A DNA stretch of 47,034 nt, from contig JAEPRB010000207.1 in the NCBI GenBank assembly GCA_016758965.1, forward strand, positions 22,940 through 69,973, written 5' to 3'. Below the pieces are notes generated by a model. That model was not told the origin of the DNA, did not search any database, and worked only from the letters and a program-made list of their open reading frames with translations. How positions within the stretch are numbered: position 1 is the stretch's first letter; each line of letters begins with the position of its first letter. This DNA comes from Circinella minor. Taxonomy: Eukaryota; Mucoromycota; Mucoromycetes; Mucorales; Lichtheimiaceae. Positions 24,484 to 34,478 of the stretch are shown here, piece after piece. Made by a program: the position numbers and the translations under genes.

Positions 24484-25602
24484 ATGTCAAAAGAAATGCT
24501 CAAGGATGAACAAGTAATTGATCTTATTGTGAAAAGAGTTGTTGGTAAGTTGGCACCTCCTGATTAAGTAAAAAACAATGGGAGCGCAATTACTATATCC
24601 GCATCGTTTACGAATGTAATGGATTAATATATAGGATCCGATAGTCAGAGTATATATACTACAAAAGCACCGGAATGGTTTGATGGAAAGAAGTTCGATG
24701 TTGTTTATACACCTGTTGTGAAAGCAACTGAAGCTTTGCCACCAGTTCTGATAGAAGTTCAAAATACCGTTGACAAGGCATTTATCAGACGCGTAATCAA
24801 ATATTGTAGGCATTTATGCGAGGAATACGATGTCGAGCCTATTGTTGTTATCTTTTCTATTCATCCTATTCCGCCTCAAATATCCAACACACTCGACAAT
24901 ACTGATAAAGCTAGTTATATGAAGATCTTGCAGTCGGAACATTGGGCACAAGCAGCATATTTTCTGGATCCAAAAACTATCGCAGAATCATTATTGGAAA
25001 CGCCGCTGTCACCTTTAGTTGCGATTGAATATGTGTTTAACAACCAAAAACAGCCACTATATAAATTAGAGAAAAAAGATGATCCCATTGTAAAGTTATT
25101 ATATGCCATCTCAAAAAAAGCTTTGGATAATAAAATCAGCACAGTTGAAAAAACAATGGATATATTACTTGACGTTTGCAATAACACAGAACAACAATTT
25201 AAAAGAATTATCGATGCTGTAGAGCAAGATGGTCCAGATACGAAAAGAATCAAACTATATGCTTTGGATGGTGCACGGTATGCGTCATCATGTACCTCAA
25301 AATACTCGCTACAAGGTTCCTGCAGTTCAACCATGCCTGAACCAATGAGCTTACCACCAAATGTGAGACCTTTAGCAAACTACCAACCACAACTAGTATT
25401 GGAGGAAATCCCAGGTACGGGGCGAAAAACAGATATGGAATGGACTAAAACATTTGTCGACGAATATAAAAAGGAAAAAAGAAAAATGAACTGGAAAGAT
25501 TGTTATGAGCTTGGACTTGAAGAAGGATATTTTAAATCCTATAAAAATTACCAAAGCTTAAAAACAACATATCACAATTGGGTGAATAATCAAAAAGAAT
25601 AA
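24484..25602 (+). CDS. PD-(D/E)XK-like nuclease / HTH family protein, copy A (intact)
   Basis: I do not know a named family for this 342-aa protein. Exons are 24484-24544 and 24635-25602; the intron has donor GTAAGT and acceptor ATATATAG. After an N-terminal helix (VIDLIVKRVVG) comes EWFDGKKFDVVYTP with Asp42, then PPVLIEVQN with Glu61 and Gln63, then a helix with FIRRVIKYCRHLC and a strand EPIVVIFSIHP. This is the alpha-beta-beta-beta-alpha-beta order and D...ExQ pattern of PD-(D/E)XK nucleases, as in Rpn-type transposase proteins. A charged middle region follows. Residues 289-336 form a compact module (FVDEYKKEKRKMNW, CYELGLEEGYFKSY, SLKTTYHNW) that looks like a DNA-binding helix-turn-helix. 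Copies at 27585, 28515, 29990 and 33414 share it wholly or partly. The domain calls are inference; that these copies form one family is visible. Confidence 0.7.
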
Positions 25603-27119
25603 TAAGGGTTTTATCTTATTTTTATCATTAATCTTCTATATATACATTCTTTCTATTGTTTTTTATTATCATATCACAAACCATATTTTTTTTTCTATTT
25701 TCCATACGTACATTATAAATATATCGATCATCTTCTCCCCATCTACCTCCTTTGTTAAATACACATAATCAGAGCAAATCGCATCAACTACTGTTACCCT
25801 TTTTTTCCCTTCCCCTTTTTTTTTTCTTTTTATTAATTTTATTATATATATTATCACCTTATAAATTATCAACATCAGTAATATCTCATTATTATAATTA
25901 TTCAACAGATAAAGAAGTATTTATCATGAATATTGTGTTCCATTCAGACCGACCGTACCAGCTGTTAAAGATAACCAGGATAATTGCTACATGTACTCGT
26001 GAATGTTACCTAAACCAGTAAGGGGCACACGTACAAGTAATTGCAACATTTACAAGTAATTGCAACACTTGCAAATAACTGTTACAAGTACAGGTTACTA
26101 ATACTCAATATTTTCAGCCAGTTATCAACTTAGGATAGATAGATAGAAATTAGTATAAATATGACATATTTCTTCCTCAATTAAATCTTTACGTAGTTCT
26201 ACTAAGTTTTACAAATTTTACGATAGTCTTTCTAAAGTTATCTAATAAAATACTTAGTTCACTCACTCTTATTTTCTATTTTCACCCTACAATCGGAATT
26301 AATTTACTTTGTTGGTTACGTATTAAATTAATCAAATTCTTTTATTCTTAAATTTTTATAAGTTAATTATTATAACTTATCGCCTTGTCCTTGAGTCATA
26401 TACTCGGAATTATATTACTTTTATTCATTTTTCTAACACAATACGACAGAGAACGTATCACTATAACTTGCATTTATATTCATTTTATCATCGATCTGTA
26501 TATAAATGCACATTATATTCATTCTCTTCATTTTTGTAAAGAAAAACCCCAGTTATTCAACAAAACAGTTTCTTCTATGCATCACCAATAGTTGTGCAAG
26601 CGGGGAGTCCAAAATAAAGTGAATAAACTATTTGTTCATCAAGTTATTAAAACTATATGTAGCTATTTAAATGACAAGTAAAAAAGTTAAACTTATTTAC
26701 TACCATCCTTACCGTTGATCCTGGTTCTTTTCAAATTCACACGATGATTAAAAATACCGACTACGTACTGTATTACTGCGTTGACATTCATTTAATTTCA
26801 TTTTGGAACGACATATGCATAGTACGTACGTATCCGATACACTTGACCGAATAAGATATAATAGTTATTTATACGTATATACCAATGTTTCCATTACTAC
26901 GTAATACAATAAATAATATATATTATATCACCTTTCCATCAGAAAAAGTATAGTAATTTGTCGTTAAGCCAGCACTCATTAAACCAGTATTTCGCTAAAC
27001 CCGTAGTATCTCAATTATTTTTTTATATACTTTTCATAGTAAAATAGCGTTGATTCGATAAACTAGTATCCGGTTGACTTGCCCGAATTTATAATAGTAC
27101 GTAAATATAAATATGAGCA
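25603..27119. other. AT-rich non-coding DNA downstream of copy A
   Basis: No gene supported. Contains a direct repeat at 26032-26067 (listed separately). Near 26950-27085 there are strings such as TCGTTAAGCCAG, TCGCTAAACCC and CCGGTTGACTTGCCCGAAT that resemble decayed termini of Tc1/pogo-like elements, but I could not find matching ends. Confidence 0.35.
26032..26067. repeat. Direct repeat, 2 x 17 bp
   Basis: TACAAGTAATTGCAACA occurs at 26032-26048 and 26051-26067. It is followed by related TGTTACAAGTACAGGTTAC to about 26097, so a GTAAC/GTTAC theme continues. It lies about 430 bp after the stop of copy A. Confidence 0.7.
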
Positions 27120-27330
27120 GAGTTACCGGTAAAAATTTGACTGTAAAGAGTTAACGGTAAAAAAAAAATTAGTGGTAAAATTAGGGGTAAAAATTAGAGG
27201 TAAGAAATTACCGGTAAAGTTACCGGTAAGATTAGAGGTAAAATTTAGAGGTAAAAAGTTACCGGTAAAGTTACCGGTAAGATTTAGGGGTAAAACGTTA
27301 CCGGTAAAGTTACCGGTAAAGTTGTCGCAA
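27120..27330. repeat. Array of TTACCGGTAA palindromes in spaced pairs
   Basis: The perfect 10-base palindrome TTACCGGTAA occurs seven times, at 27123, 27208, 27220, 27259, 27271, 27298 and 27310 (start positions). The last six form three pairs, each with exactly 12 bp from start to start. Degenerate half-sites (GAGGTAA, GGGGTAA, GTGGTAA) fill the spaces, so the whole is a decayed minisatellite of GGTAA half-sites. It ends 255 bp before copy C. Confidence 0.85.
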
Positions 27331-27584
27331 AGTTGTTGTCGCAAAATTACTTGTAAATTTACGCCAAGTGACACAAAATTACCAGTGAATAAATAGAGTT
27401 ACAGCGGGATGACGTAGGTGAAACATAAGTGGTGCATAAATAAATACTTATTGGGGGCGAGTCTTGAGAAAAAAAATTATTTCAAAGCGATTTTTCTTTT
27501 ATTGACTATTTTAACTGACTATTTTATTGAAATGATCACCTCCAATTCGTGATTTCCGCTAACCACTAGCCTGGGACAGACAAG

Positions 27585-28120
27585 ATATCCAAAGAAATCC
27601 TCAAAGATGAGCGAATTATAGATTACATTATAAAAAAGGTGTAGGTAAGTTGACACCTTGGAATGGGGGCTAAAGTAGAATATAAATATAATCTCCTCAA
27701 TAATGTTTTACTAATGTAGTGAACCATATATAGGATCGCATGGAGAGAACCTCTATACGACAAAAGAATCCGAATGGATTGATGGGAAGAAAGCTGACGT
27801 TGTTTATGCGCCTGTTGTAAAAGCAACTGATACTTTGCACCAGCTCTGATAGAAGTTCAGAATATCGTTGACAAGGCATTTGTCCGACGGGTTATTAAGT
27901 ATTGTGGTCATTTATGTGACCAATACAATATCGAATTTATTGTTGTCACCCTTTCTACCCATCCTATTCCGTCTCAAATTTTCAACACGTTCATTAATAC
28001 CGATAATCTCCCCTTTATGAAGATTTTGCCGTCAGATCATTGGGCTCAAAGAGTATACTTTTTGGACCCGAGTATTATTGAAAGAGCATTACCACAAGAA
28101 CCCTTACCATATTTAATGTA
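27585..28120 (+). pseudogene. Copy C of the nuclease/HTH family, truncated and frameshifted
   Basis: Closely similar to copies A and D over the N-terminal half, including the same intron (about 27646-27733, ending ATATATAG) and the strings EWIDGKKADVVYAP and PVVKAT. The codon matching the copy A start is ATA. A base is missing just before the intron donor, and another in the stretch matching PPVLIEVQ, which breaks the frame. Similarity stops near 28120, in the region matching LEEPLPPLVAIEY; the C-terminal module is absent. Because it keeps the intron it arose by DNA duplication, not from mRNA. Confidence 0.85.
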
Positions 28121-28514
28121 TGGTCAACAAATGAATGGTTAAAACCGGTTAAGTCCAACTCAGAGTCAACACTCGCTACATGTCGTGAGACTTTGGCTGT
28201 TTCGTTAAATTGGGTATCCATTGGGGAAGCAGCACAATTGCTAAATCTCGAGACTGATTCTAAGTCCAGATCTGGCGATACCGTTGGGCATGATCGAGGA
28301 CAAACCTCTTAAAACCCTCCGGTTTAGCGTGAAGATTTTTCATAAATGATCTTTTCGCAAACTTGAAGGTAAATATTTATCTTTTATTCTTTATTCTTTA
28401 TTTTTTTGATTTCTATATTTTGTATACTGATTTGTTTTTTTCTTTTGACTATTTGAATCAGGTGAACTCCTCCAATTTATAATTCCTGCAAAACACCGAC
28501 CTGGGACCGACAAG
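28121..28514. other. Unrecognised segment between copies C and D
   Basis: From about 28121 the sequence no longer matches the family. 28140-28340 is more GC-rich than its surroundings and reads in part as LNWVSIGEAAQLLNLETDS before stops. It may be a fragment of another element. From about 28440, the 5' flank shared with copy C (GAACTCCTCCAATTTATAATT) begins again. Confidence 0.35.
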
Positions 28515-29570
28515 ATATCAAAAGAAATTCTCAAAGATGAGCGAATTATAGACCATATTATAAAAACAGTTGTTGGTACGTTAGCACCCCGAAATGGGAA
28601 CCAAAGTAAGGGCGCGATTACAATATCGGCACCAGTTTTACTAATGTAGTGAACCATATATAGGATCGCGTGGAGAGAACCTCTATACAACAAAAGAGTC
28701 CGAATGGATTGATGGGAAGAAAGCTGATGTTGTTTATGCACCTGTTGTAAAAGCAACTGATGAATTACCACCAATACTCATAGAGGTTCAAAACACCATT
28801 GACAAGTCATTTGTCCGACGTGTTATTAAGTATTGTGGGCATTTATGTGACCAATACAATATCGAACCTGTTGTTGTCATCCTTTCTATCCATCCTATTC
28901 CGTCTCAAATTTCCAACACATTCATTAATACCGATAATCTCCCCTTTGTGAAGATTTTGCCGTCAGAGCATTAGGCTCAAAGAGTATACTTTTTGGACCC
29001 GAATATTATTAAAAAATCATTACTGGAGGAACTATTACCACCTTTAGTTGCCATCGAGTATGTATTTGGCAACTAAAAACAATCATTGTTCGGTTTGGGA
29101 AAAAGACAATCCTATAGTTAAATTACTATACGCGATCGCCAAGAAGGCATTAGACAACCAAGGAAAAAAAGAGGGGAAAAACAGTCGACGCGTTACTCGA
29201 TGTTTGCAGCAACGCTGAACATCAATTCAAAAGAACCCTTGATGCCGCCGCAGATGAAGATCATCCGGATATAAAAAATATCAAGGAGTTTGATTTGGAT
29301 GGTGTACGTTATACGTCCACCTATACTTCCAAATTTTTACAACAAGGATCATCAGATCATCAGCCACAAGAAATTTTAAGGGAAATCCCAATTACGAAGC
29401 GAGAAGCGGATAAGCAATGGGTCCAGGAATTCATTGATAGCTATAAGAGTGATAATAAAAAAATGAACTGGAAAGTTTGTTATGAGCTAGGACTTCAAGA
29501 AGGATATTTTAAATGCTATAAAAATTTTCAAAGTTTGAAATCTAGTTATTATAACTGGCCCAAAAATTAA
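28515..29570 (+). pseudogene. Copy D of the nuclease/HTH family, full length but inactivated
   Basis: Matches copy A from the N-terminal helix to the end. The start codon position is ATA (28515-28517). The intron is kept (donor GTACGT at about 28576, acceptor before 28663). The nuclease core reads well, with EWIDGKKADVVYAP and LIEVQNT. A TGG-to-TAG stop lies at 28972-28974 and a CAA-to-TAA stop at 29074-29076; a 2-base loss follows near 29090 and further shifts near 29160-29190. The last 91 codons (29295-29567) are open again and preserve the C-terminal module: FIDSYKSDNKKMNW, CYELGLQEGYFKCY, SLKSSYYNW. The damage is shared only in part with copy C, so decay continued after their duplication. 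Confidence 0.88.
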
Positions 29571-29989
29571 AAAGAAAAATCTTTTTTTGTCTACCACTTC
29601 TCACTCCCGCCTTCATACCCATATTTTCTACTCTTTTCTTGTATCATATCACTACCGCCACAATTTCTTTTCTATTTTCTACATGCCATATCTAGTAGCT
29701 GTATCTGTTACCCTTCTTTTCCTTCTTTTCTTTTATCACATATCATCACATGTCATGTAACATTACTTGTAACTTGCCATACCTGAAAAAAAGCAGGCTA
29801 GGAAGTACAGTATTCTAATATCCAAGACAATGATTCAAGATCTCGAATAGTGAATACGTATGATTATAGAAAAGGTTAATGGTTTTCAAACAATCCATAC
29901 TCTGCGGAACTCAGGGTCCTCAAATTGGCGGGGGTGAAAAAACTGGGGGTCTACTACAAATATTATGCATAAAATCCATACACTACAAA
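29571..29989. other. Non-coding DNA between copies D and E
   Basis: Pyrimidine-rich 3' flank, then GTAAC/TTAC motifs (TGTAACATTACTTGTAAC, about 29756-29773), again near a family member. 29880-29960 is GC-richer (CTGCGGAACTCAGGGTCC). No gene supported. Confidence 0.35.
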
Positions 29990-30289
29990 GGTATGTGAGT
30001 GGATCGGTGGGACAGATACAGTAGACGTTTCATGAGTATCAACAACGGATATGCTTCCACTAATAATAGTCGATATTCAAAAAGTGGTAGGTGTTTCTTT
30101 TTCGCAACGGTTCATCAATACATTTACTACCAGTATCAAATCATGCTTGTTGCTTTAACACTATGGATCAGAGGCACACGAGGAAAAATAACAAGTGATT
30201 TTGAAGATTATGACAAAGCAGAATATATCAAGGAATTACTATCCAACTACTGGGGCGGTAAGCACGTTATCATGGATATTTCTACAATA
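29990..30289 (+). pseudogene. Copy E: divergent remnant of the nuclease/HTH family
   Basis: One frame reads CEWIGGTDTVDVS, a TGA stop at 30033-30035, then VSTTDMLPLIIVDIQKVV and SQRFINTF. This lines up with EWFDGKKFDVVY...PPVLIEVQNTV...FIRRVIKY of copy A and DITYYP...APVIVEIQKKV of copy B. The Glu of ExQ is Asp here (codon 30072-30074). After a frame change, DKAEYIKELLSNYWGGKHVIMDISTIQ matches DKASYMKILQSEHWAQAAYFLDPKTI of copy A. Similarity ends abruptly at 30289, where a TA is followed by CAGTCAACCCCC, a plausible transposon end. The alignment was made by eye but extends over two blocks in the same order. Confidence 0.7.
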
Positions 30290-31260
30290 CAGTCAACCCC
30301 CGGTTTTTGCACACCAGAGATTTCCTGATTTCTTGTTGCAGAACTGGAGACTTGCAACAAACGAGACTTGATATATATTTAAACATAGCATCTCATCGAG
30401 GATTCTTTGCTGGCATTTCGTGTATTATCATATTGGGACAATGGTTTATAAGAATACAAAAGTCCGTCTTCATTAATGGTAATAGATGACAGGTGCATTG
30501 ACTGATTATCTATTTTATTATTATAATTGACACAATGATTAAAAATCAAAAGAGCCCATATCTCCACATACAGATATTGATATATTCCGCCAGTAATAAG
30601 AATTTACCATAAACAGAGATAATATTTGACTTTAATAAACTTAGTTTAACAATGTTCTATATTACGCCTTATTGACTTATTTCTGTCTCACTTTTATTTT
30701 TATTTTAACTGTTATCATATACGGGAAAAACCAAAGCTTACTTCAATAAACTTACAGCCGACCAAGAAGACCATATTTGGGAAGAATATGCGACAGGTCG
30801 TACAAGAACGGTTAAAGAACTTGATCAATTTTTCAAACTAATGTATCCGAACTTAAGAGTACCAAATCGCTCTACCTTTTCTCGGTTACTGAAAAAAAAG
30901 CGCGAGTCTTCACTTATAGTCGTGGTATCGAGGCTCCATCAGGGGAAAGAATTCCACGGGGAATAAGAGGACAGTATCCTGTATGTTTAATTATATGATA
31001 GCATTTCTTTATACTTACCTATTTTATCATTATATAAAATAAATTTGTTGAGTATTTATTTATATTTTTTTATTATAGGACATCGATGAAGCTATCTATT
31101 TATGGATTTTAGAATGTTAAAATCAAAATCTCCCATTGAATTGGAGTATGATTAATACTGCTGGTTGTAACTTTGCTGAGAAAATTAGGCTACCCGGAAG
31201 GAACCTTTAAAGCATGCTCTAGTCCAATAACTAGTCCAATTTCAGCTCCTAATCCTTTTA
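30290..31260 (+). mobile_element. Decayed pogo-like (CENP-B HTH) DNA transposon
   Basis: A candidate left terminus, TA|CAGTCAACCCCCGG, starts at 30290. From about 30726 a broken coding region reads KTKAYFNKLTADQEDHIWE, then TVKELDQFF and RSTFSRLLKKKR, a psq/CENP-B-type first helix-turn-helix. It shifts frame in an A run near 30897, continues as APSGERIPRGIRGQYP, passes a likely intron (30979-31079, GTATGT...TTATAG) and resumes with DIDEAIYLWILEC, a TAA stop, then LNWSMINT and FAEKI. After another shift it reads GYPEGTFKACSS. This is the order of the Tc5/CENP-B DNA-binding domains of pogo-like transposases. No DDE part is seen and no matching right end was found. Confidence 0.65.
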
Positions 31261-33222
31261 TGTACCACCTTATCCAGTCGTGCACGGCGAAAGCGCGAGA
31301 TACAGGCTATCACAAAGGTCGTCGAAACTCGTAGCTACTTTTGAAAACAAAGATAACATGACTCAACAAAAAAATGGATGTAAAAGTATATACTACAAAT
31401 GTTTAAATAGTAATAAAATAAATACTAGTTTGGAAAAAAAAATGGGAAAAGTTTGGTTATGTCAAAGAGTAAACAGTAGATGTGAGAACTATGGGATAAA
31501 TCTTTCTGGTAAATAAAACTGTAACAGAGCGGCCTAATGGTGAATATATTTTTTGAATACCAAGGGCAACGTTTTATTGAATGTGGTCGTGTAGAGGGCA
31601 ACATTGATGTGTAATAAAAACAATGATTTATACAATATTTATCATCCTTCATTGTCTTCTTTTATTTTATTTTTTACTTTTTTCATTTTTCGATTTTTAC
31701 CATTTGGAAACGTTTTTGCAGCAAAAGACTGATAATTAGCGGGAATTGGATTACTTAATTAAATATTGGAAGTTGTCAAATCTGATACGTTGTTCAAATT
31801 TAACACGGATAAAACACTAGGTTAACAACGAATTGTTATATACTCAAACATGTCTTGATCAATAATATACAAGCCAAGGCCATCAACCATCGACAATGCC
31901 AGAGGTATCACTATATTACACGTGGTATTAGCGCATCAACGTCAACCTGCTCTACGAACAAACAATTATCAATTAAGTCCTTATAAATCTCAATATTCTT
32001 AATTAGGATTCTATTGTTACCGTTCAAATTGTACATATCCGTTCAACACAACAATAGAGGGGTCTTTATAATTAAATATTCTTTATCAGAGTGATTTTAT
32101 ACTATACACGAATTTTAGCTTAACCTTACTACAACATATGTTCTAACTTAGGCTCGGTTAAAAATTACGTAGAGTTACATTTTTGAGTGACAAAAAATAA
32201 TAATAATACAAAACTATGTGGGACACACTAGTTATTCTCTTTCCTTGATTGCACATAACAATAAGTTTAGAAATCTTAAAAGATTTAACTAAACTATGTA
32301 AACTTATAGCTTAACAAAACTTTGTTTCCTTGTGCCTTGCCAAAGTAAAAAATGTTACTGTAATTAGTGTCGTGCCTAAAATAAAATGTGTATGGAGGTC
32401 CGTGCTTTTTTGCGGAGTTGGTTGTGAAACAGTTTGGTGTTCACAGCTATTTTTCATTGCCATGTCAACTTGTGCTTCTTTAACCGTTTACTTTAAATCA
32501 TCATGCTCTTCAATTTTTATTACACACAAGCTTATATTTTACTTGGTAACACTATTGTCTGAAATGTGATTAAAGTAAACTGAACTAATGAGAAGCTCGT
32601 AAATAAAATGGTCACGAAAAAAAAAAAGTTAAAATAAAAGAGATTCGTTTTTCCTCTTTTTCCTTTTCTCTTTTTCTTAGGTTTGTGCTTACTGGTAGTT
32701 TATTAGTGTCTATAATCCTTTCAAATTCTCGAGTGATGTAGGAGACCCATACTGGCTCCCAAACAGGTTATTAGGTGTACAGTGTTTTCTTACTCATTAA
32801 AAGTTAGAATTTCTCGCATAAAACGTGCTATAAGATATTTTAATTTCATTACTTTGTTTTCTTTTTGTTGTTGTTGCTAAGACGGATAAGGTAGGGTTTT
32901 ATAGATGAGAAAGAAAACGAGAAAAAAAAAAAGTCAACCCTTAAAACCGTGGCATTTTGTTGACTTTTTATCACAGTATCGAGCTTTCCAACTTTGATTT
33001 CCTACACAAAGGAGCATTGAAGAACCTAAAAAACTTTTTGATCTGTTAACCAAAGTCAGTTTTAGAAGACTGTAAGGGGCTTAAAAAACTAGAGTTACTG
33101 AAGTCAGCGAAAGTATTAGCGAAAAAGTTCTTCTTCGTAAATATTACCTGACACTCAATCAATAATTTCTATAAATGATTCAAAAGCAAAGACTAAAACT
33201 GAGTAATGCCATAGCGAAAATT
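31261..33222. other. Long non-coding stretch in the accessory island
   Basis: Nearly 2 kb without a supportable gene. A weak Cys-containing frame lies at 31280-31516 (see rejected items). A perfect 11-base inverted repeat (AAAAAGTCAAC / GTTGACTTTTT, about 32928-32938 and 32959-32969) with a 20-base loop could be a terminator-like hairpin or the remnant of an element. Confidence 0.35.
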
Positions 33223-33320
33223 CAAAGTTACGAAAGTAACGGAAGTAACGGAAATAATGAAAGTAACGGAAAGTAACCAAAGTAACGAAAGTAACGAAAG
33301 TAACTGGTTAATCATTTTTC
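33223..33320. repeat. Left arm: array of GAAAGTAAC-type 9-mers
   Basis: Seven GTAAC copies occur in about 75 bp, spaced mostly 9-10 bp, in units such as GAAAGTAAC and GGAAGTAAC. The arm ends on the gene side with GTAACTGGTTAATCATTTTT. The arm at 34479-34585 is its inverted counterpart and ends on the gene side with the complement of GTAACTGGGGCCAATCATTT. Confidence 0.85.
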
Positions 33321-33413
33321 TTTGAAATTGTTTATTTTTGTTAAAAGATAAAAGTATGACAAACGTTGATTGATAATAATAAAGAAAGGGGTATTTGTTT
33401 ATACAATGTTAAC

Positions 33414-34442
33414 TCAAAGCGTGTGGCGATGGAAGGCCATTTTTAGTGTTGAATAAGATGCAAATCGATCGAATAGACCTTTCTCAATTCCTTGATCATA
33501 ACAAGATGCCCATTTCATTTTGCCTCGATTTTGTTTTATGAACTCTTTTACAAATATAAGATCCTTGGATTCAGTGATTAAAATGGGTGTTACACTGGTG
33601 GACTCTCCTTCCCCTATACAGCGTCGTTTAAAGTTTTCTGTAAAGCTGATACCATCCTGTGCATATTTTTCAATACGTTTCCGAGAGGTTTTATCGTTCA
33701 AATTGTTATTATGAATGACTTTTTTAAATTGACATGTAATCGCATCACAAAAAGATTCGATCTTTGTATCCTGAATTACTTTGATGTTCGATTCATCGGT
33801 AAAGATGTGGTAAGCTATTCTGTAGATTCTTTGAAGCGTTGAATCCATATATTCATCCAAGGCAACAATGTGTTTTTGTTGCTGTGTTAAAAAATGAACT
33901 AATGCAATCATTTTTGGCATGGGTACTTGTAGGAACGATGGGATCGAATCCGCATTGTAGATATGCACTTGTTTTGCCCAAAGTGAACTGGAAAGTATAT
34001 AGTATGGTTCATTATCGCGTTGGACAAAATTTTCCTTGCAAAAGTGTTTGCTTGAAAACCCATCAATATTGATGACTAAAACAATGGGGAGAATCTTTGT
34101 TTCATCAAATACATTTAATGAATATCGCATTAATCGCGCAATAAACTCATGGGACACCTTTTTCTGAATCTCCACAATGACAGGCGCAAGATTCTTGGTG
34201 GTATCTTGAGGGTAGTACGTTATGTCCGTTCTTTTATTGTCGTTGTGTTCTGTAGGTCCATTATGATATGCAGTACCGCAAATACCACCACCTACAACAG
34301 AACTAATTATAATATCTTTGATGTCATCTGTACGGAGCAAGGCTTTACTGGAAGAATCGCTTCCTGGTGTGACTGGTAAGGACAATGTATATAATTCTTC
34401 GGTGTCAAGCGGATTGCATAAAGTATTATCACGCGTTGCCAT
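33414..34442 (-). CDS. PD-(D/E)XK-like nuclease / HTH family protein, copy B (intact, intronless)
   Basis: An uninterrupted 342-codon frame, distantly related to copy A over its whole length. It has an extra N-terminal leader (residues 1-38). The helix DIIISSVVGGG matches the VIDLIVKRVVG of copy A, then KRTDITYYP (Asp73), APVIVEIQKKV (Glu91, Gln93), FIARLMRYSLNVF and a strand ILPIVLVINIDG complete the presumed nuclease core. The C-terminal module (294-342) reads FVKEFIKQNRGKMKW, CYDQGIEKGLFDRF and STLKMAFH. The position where copies A, C and D carry an intron (after VVG) is uninterrupted here. Both candidate active-site motifs and the DNA-binding-like module are kept despite strong divergence from copy A, which argues for selection. 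The gene lies between inverted GTAAC arrays. Function unknown; a nuclease or transposase role is inference. Confidence 0.72.
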   Translation of the reverse strand: MATRDNTLCNPLDTEELYTLSLPVTPGSDSSSKALLRTDDIKDIIISSVVGGGICGTAYHNGPTEHNDNKRTDITYYPQDTTKNLAPVIVEIQKKVSHEFIARLMRYSLNVFDETKILPIVLVINIDGFSSKHFCKENFVQRDNEPYYILSSSLWAKQVHIYNADSIPSFLQVPMPKMIALVHFLTQQQKHIVALDEYMDSTLQRIYRIAYHIFTDESNIKVIQDTKIESFCDAITCQFKKVIHNNNLNDKTSRKRIEKYAQDGISFTENFKRRCIGEGESTSVTPILITESKDLIFVKEFIKQNRGKMKWASCYDQGIEKGLFDRFASYSTLKMAFHRHTL

Positions 34443-34478
34443 TGTTTATTGTGAAAAGATAAAAAAAAAAAGGGAGTT

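Noticed and set aside
26940..27090. Possible decayed MITE with TCGTTAAGCC/TCGCTAAACC strings
   Set aside because: I could not find paired inverted ends or a target duplication.
27120..27330. CRISPR-like array
   Set aside because: Repeats are 10-base palindromes with 2-bp or irregular gaps, not 25-40 bp repeats with unique spacers, and the genome is a fungal nuclear one.
27123..27396. Frames with NFTGNFTGN or KLPVKLPV repeats over the palindrome array
   Set aside because: Translation of a minisatellite without start context, splice sites or homology; more likely non-coding.
31280..31516. Short frame with Cys residues (IYYKCLN, VWLCQRVNSRC) resembling a FLYWCH-type zinc finger
   Set aside because: Only two or three weakly placed Cys, no His pair, and no adjoining coding signal; too little to call a domain.
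32330..32569. 79-codon frame with several Cys (possible small secreted protein)
   Set aside because: No clear signal peptide pattern, no splice or homology support, and it sits in decayed AT-rich DNA.
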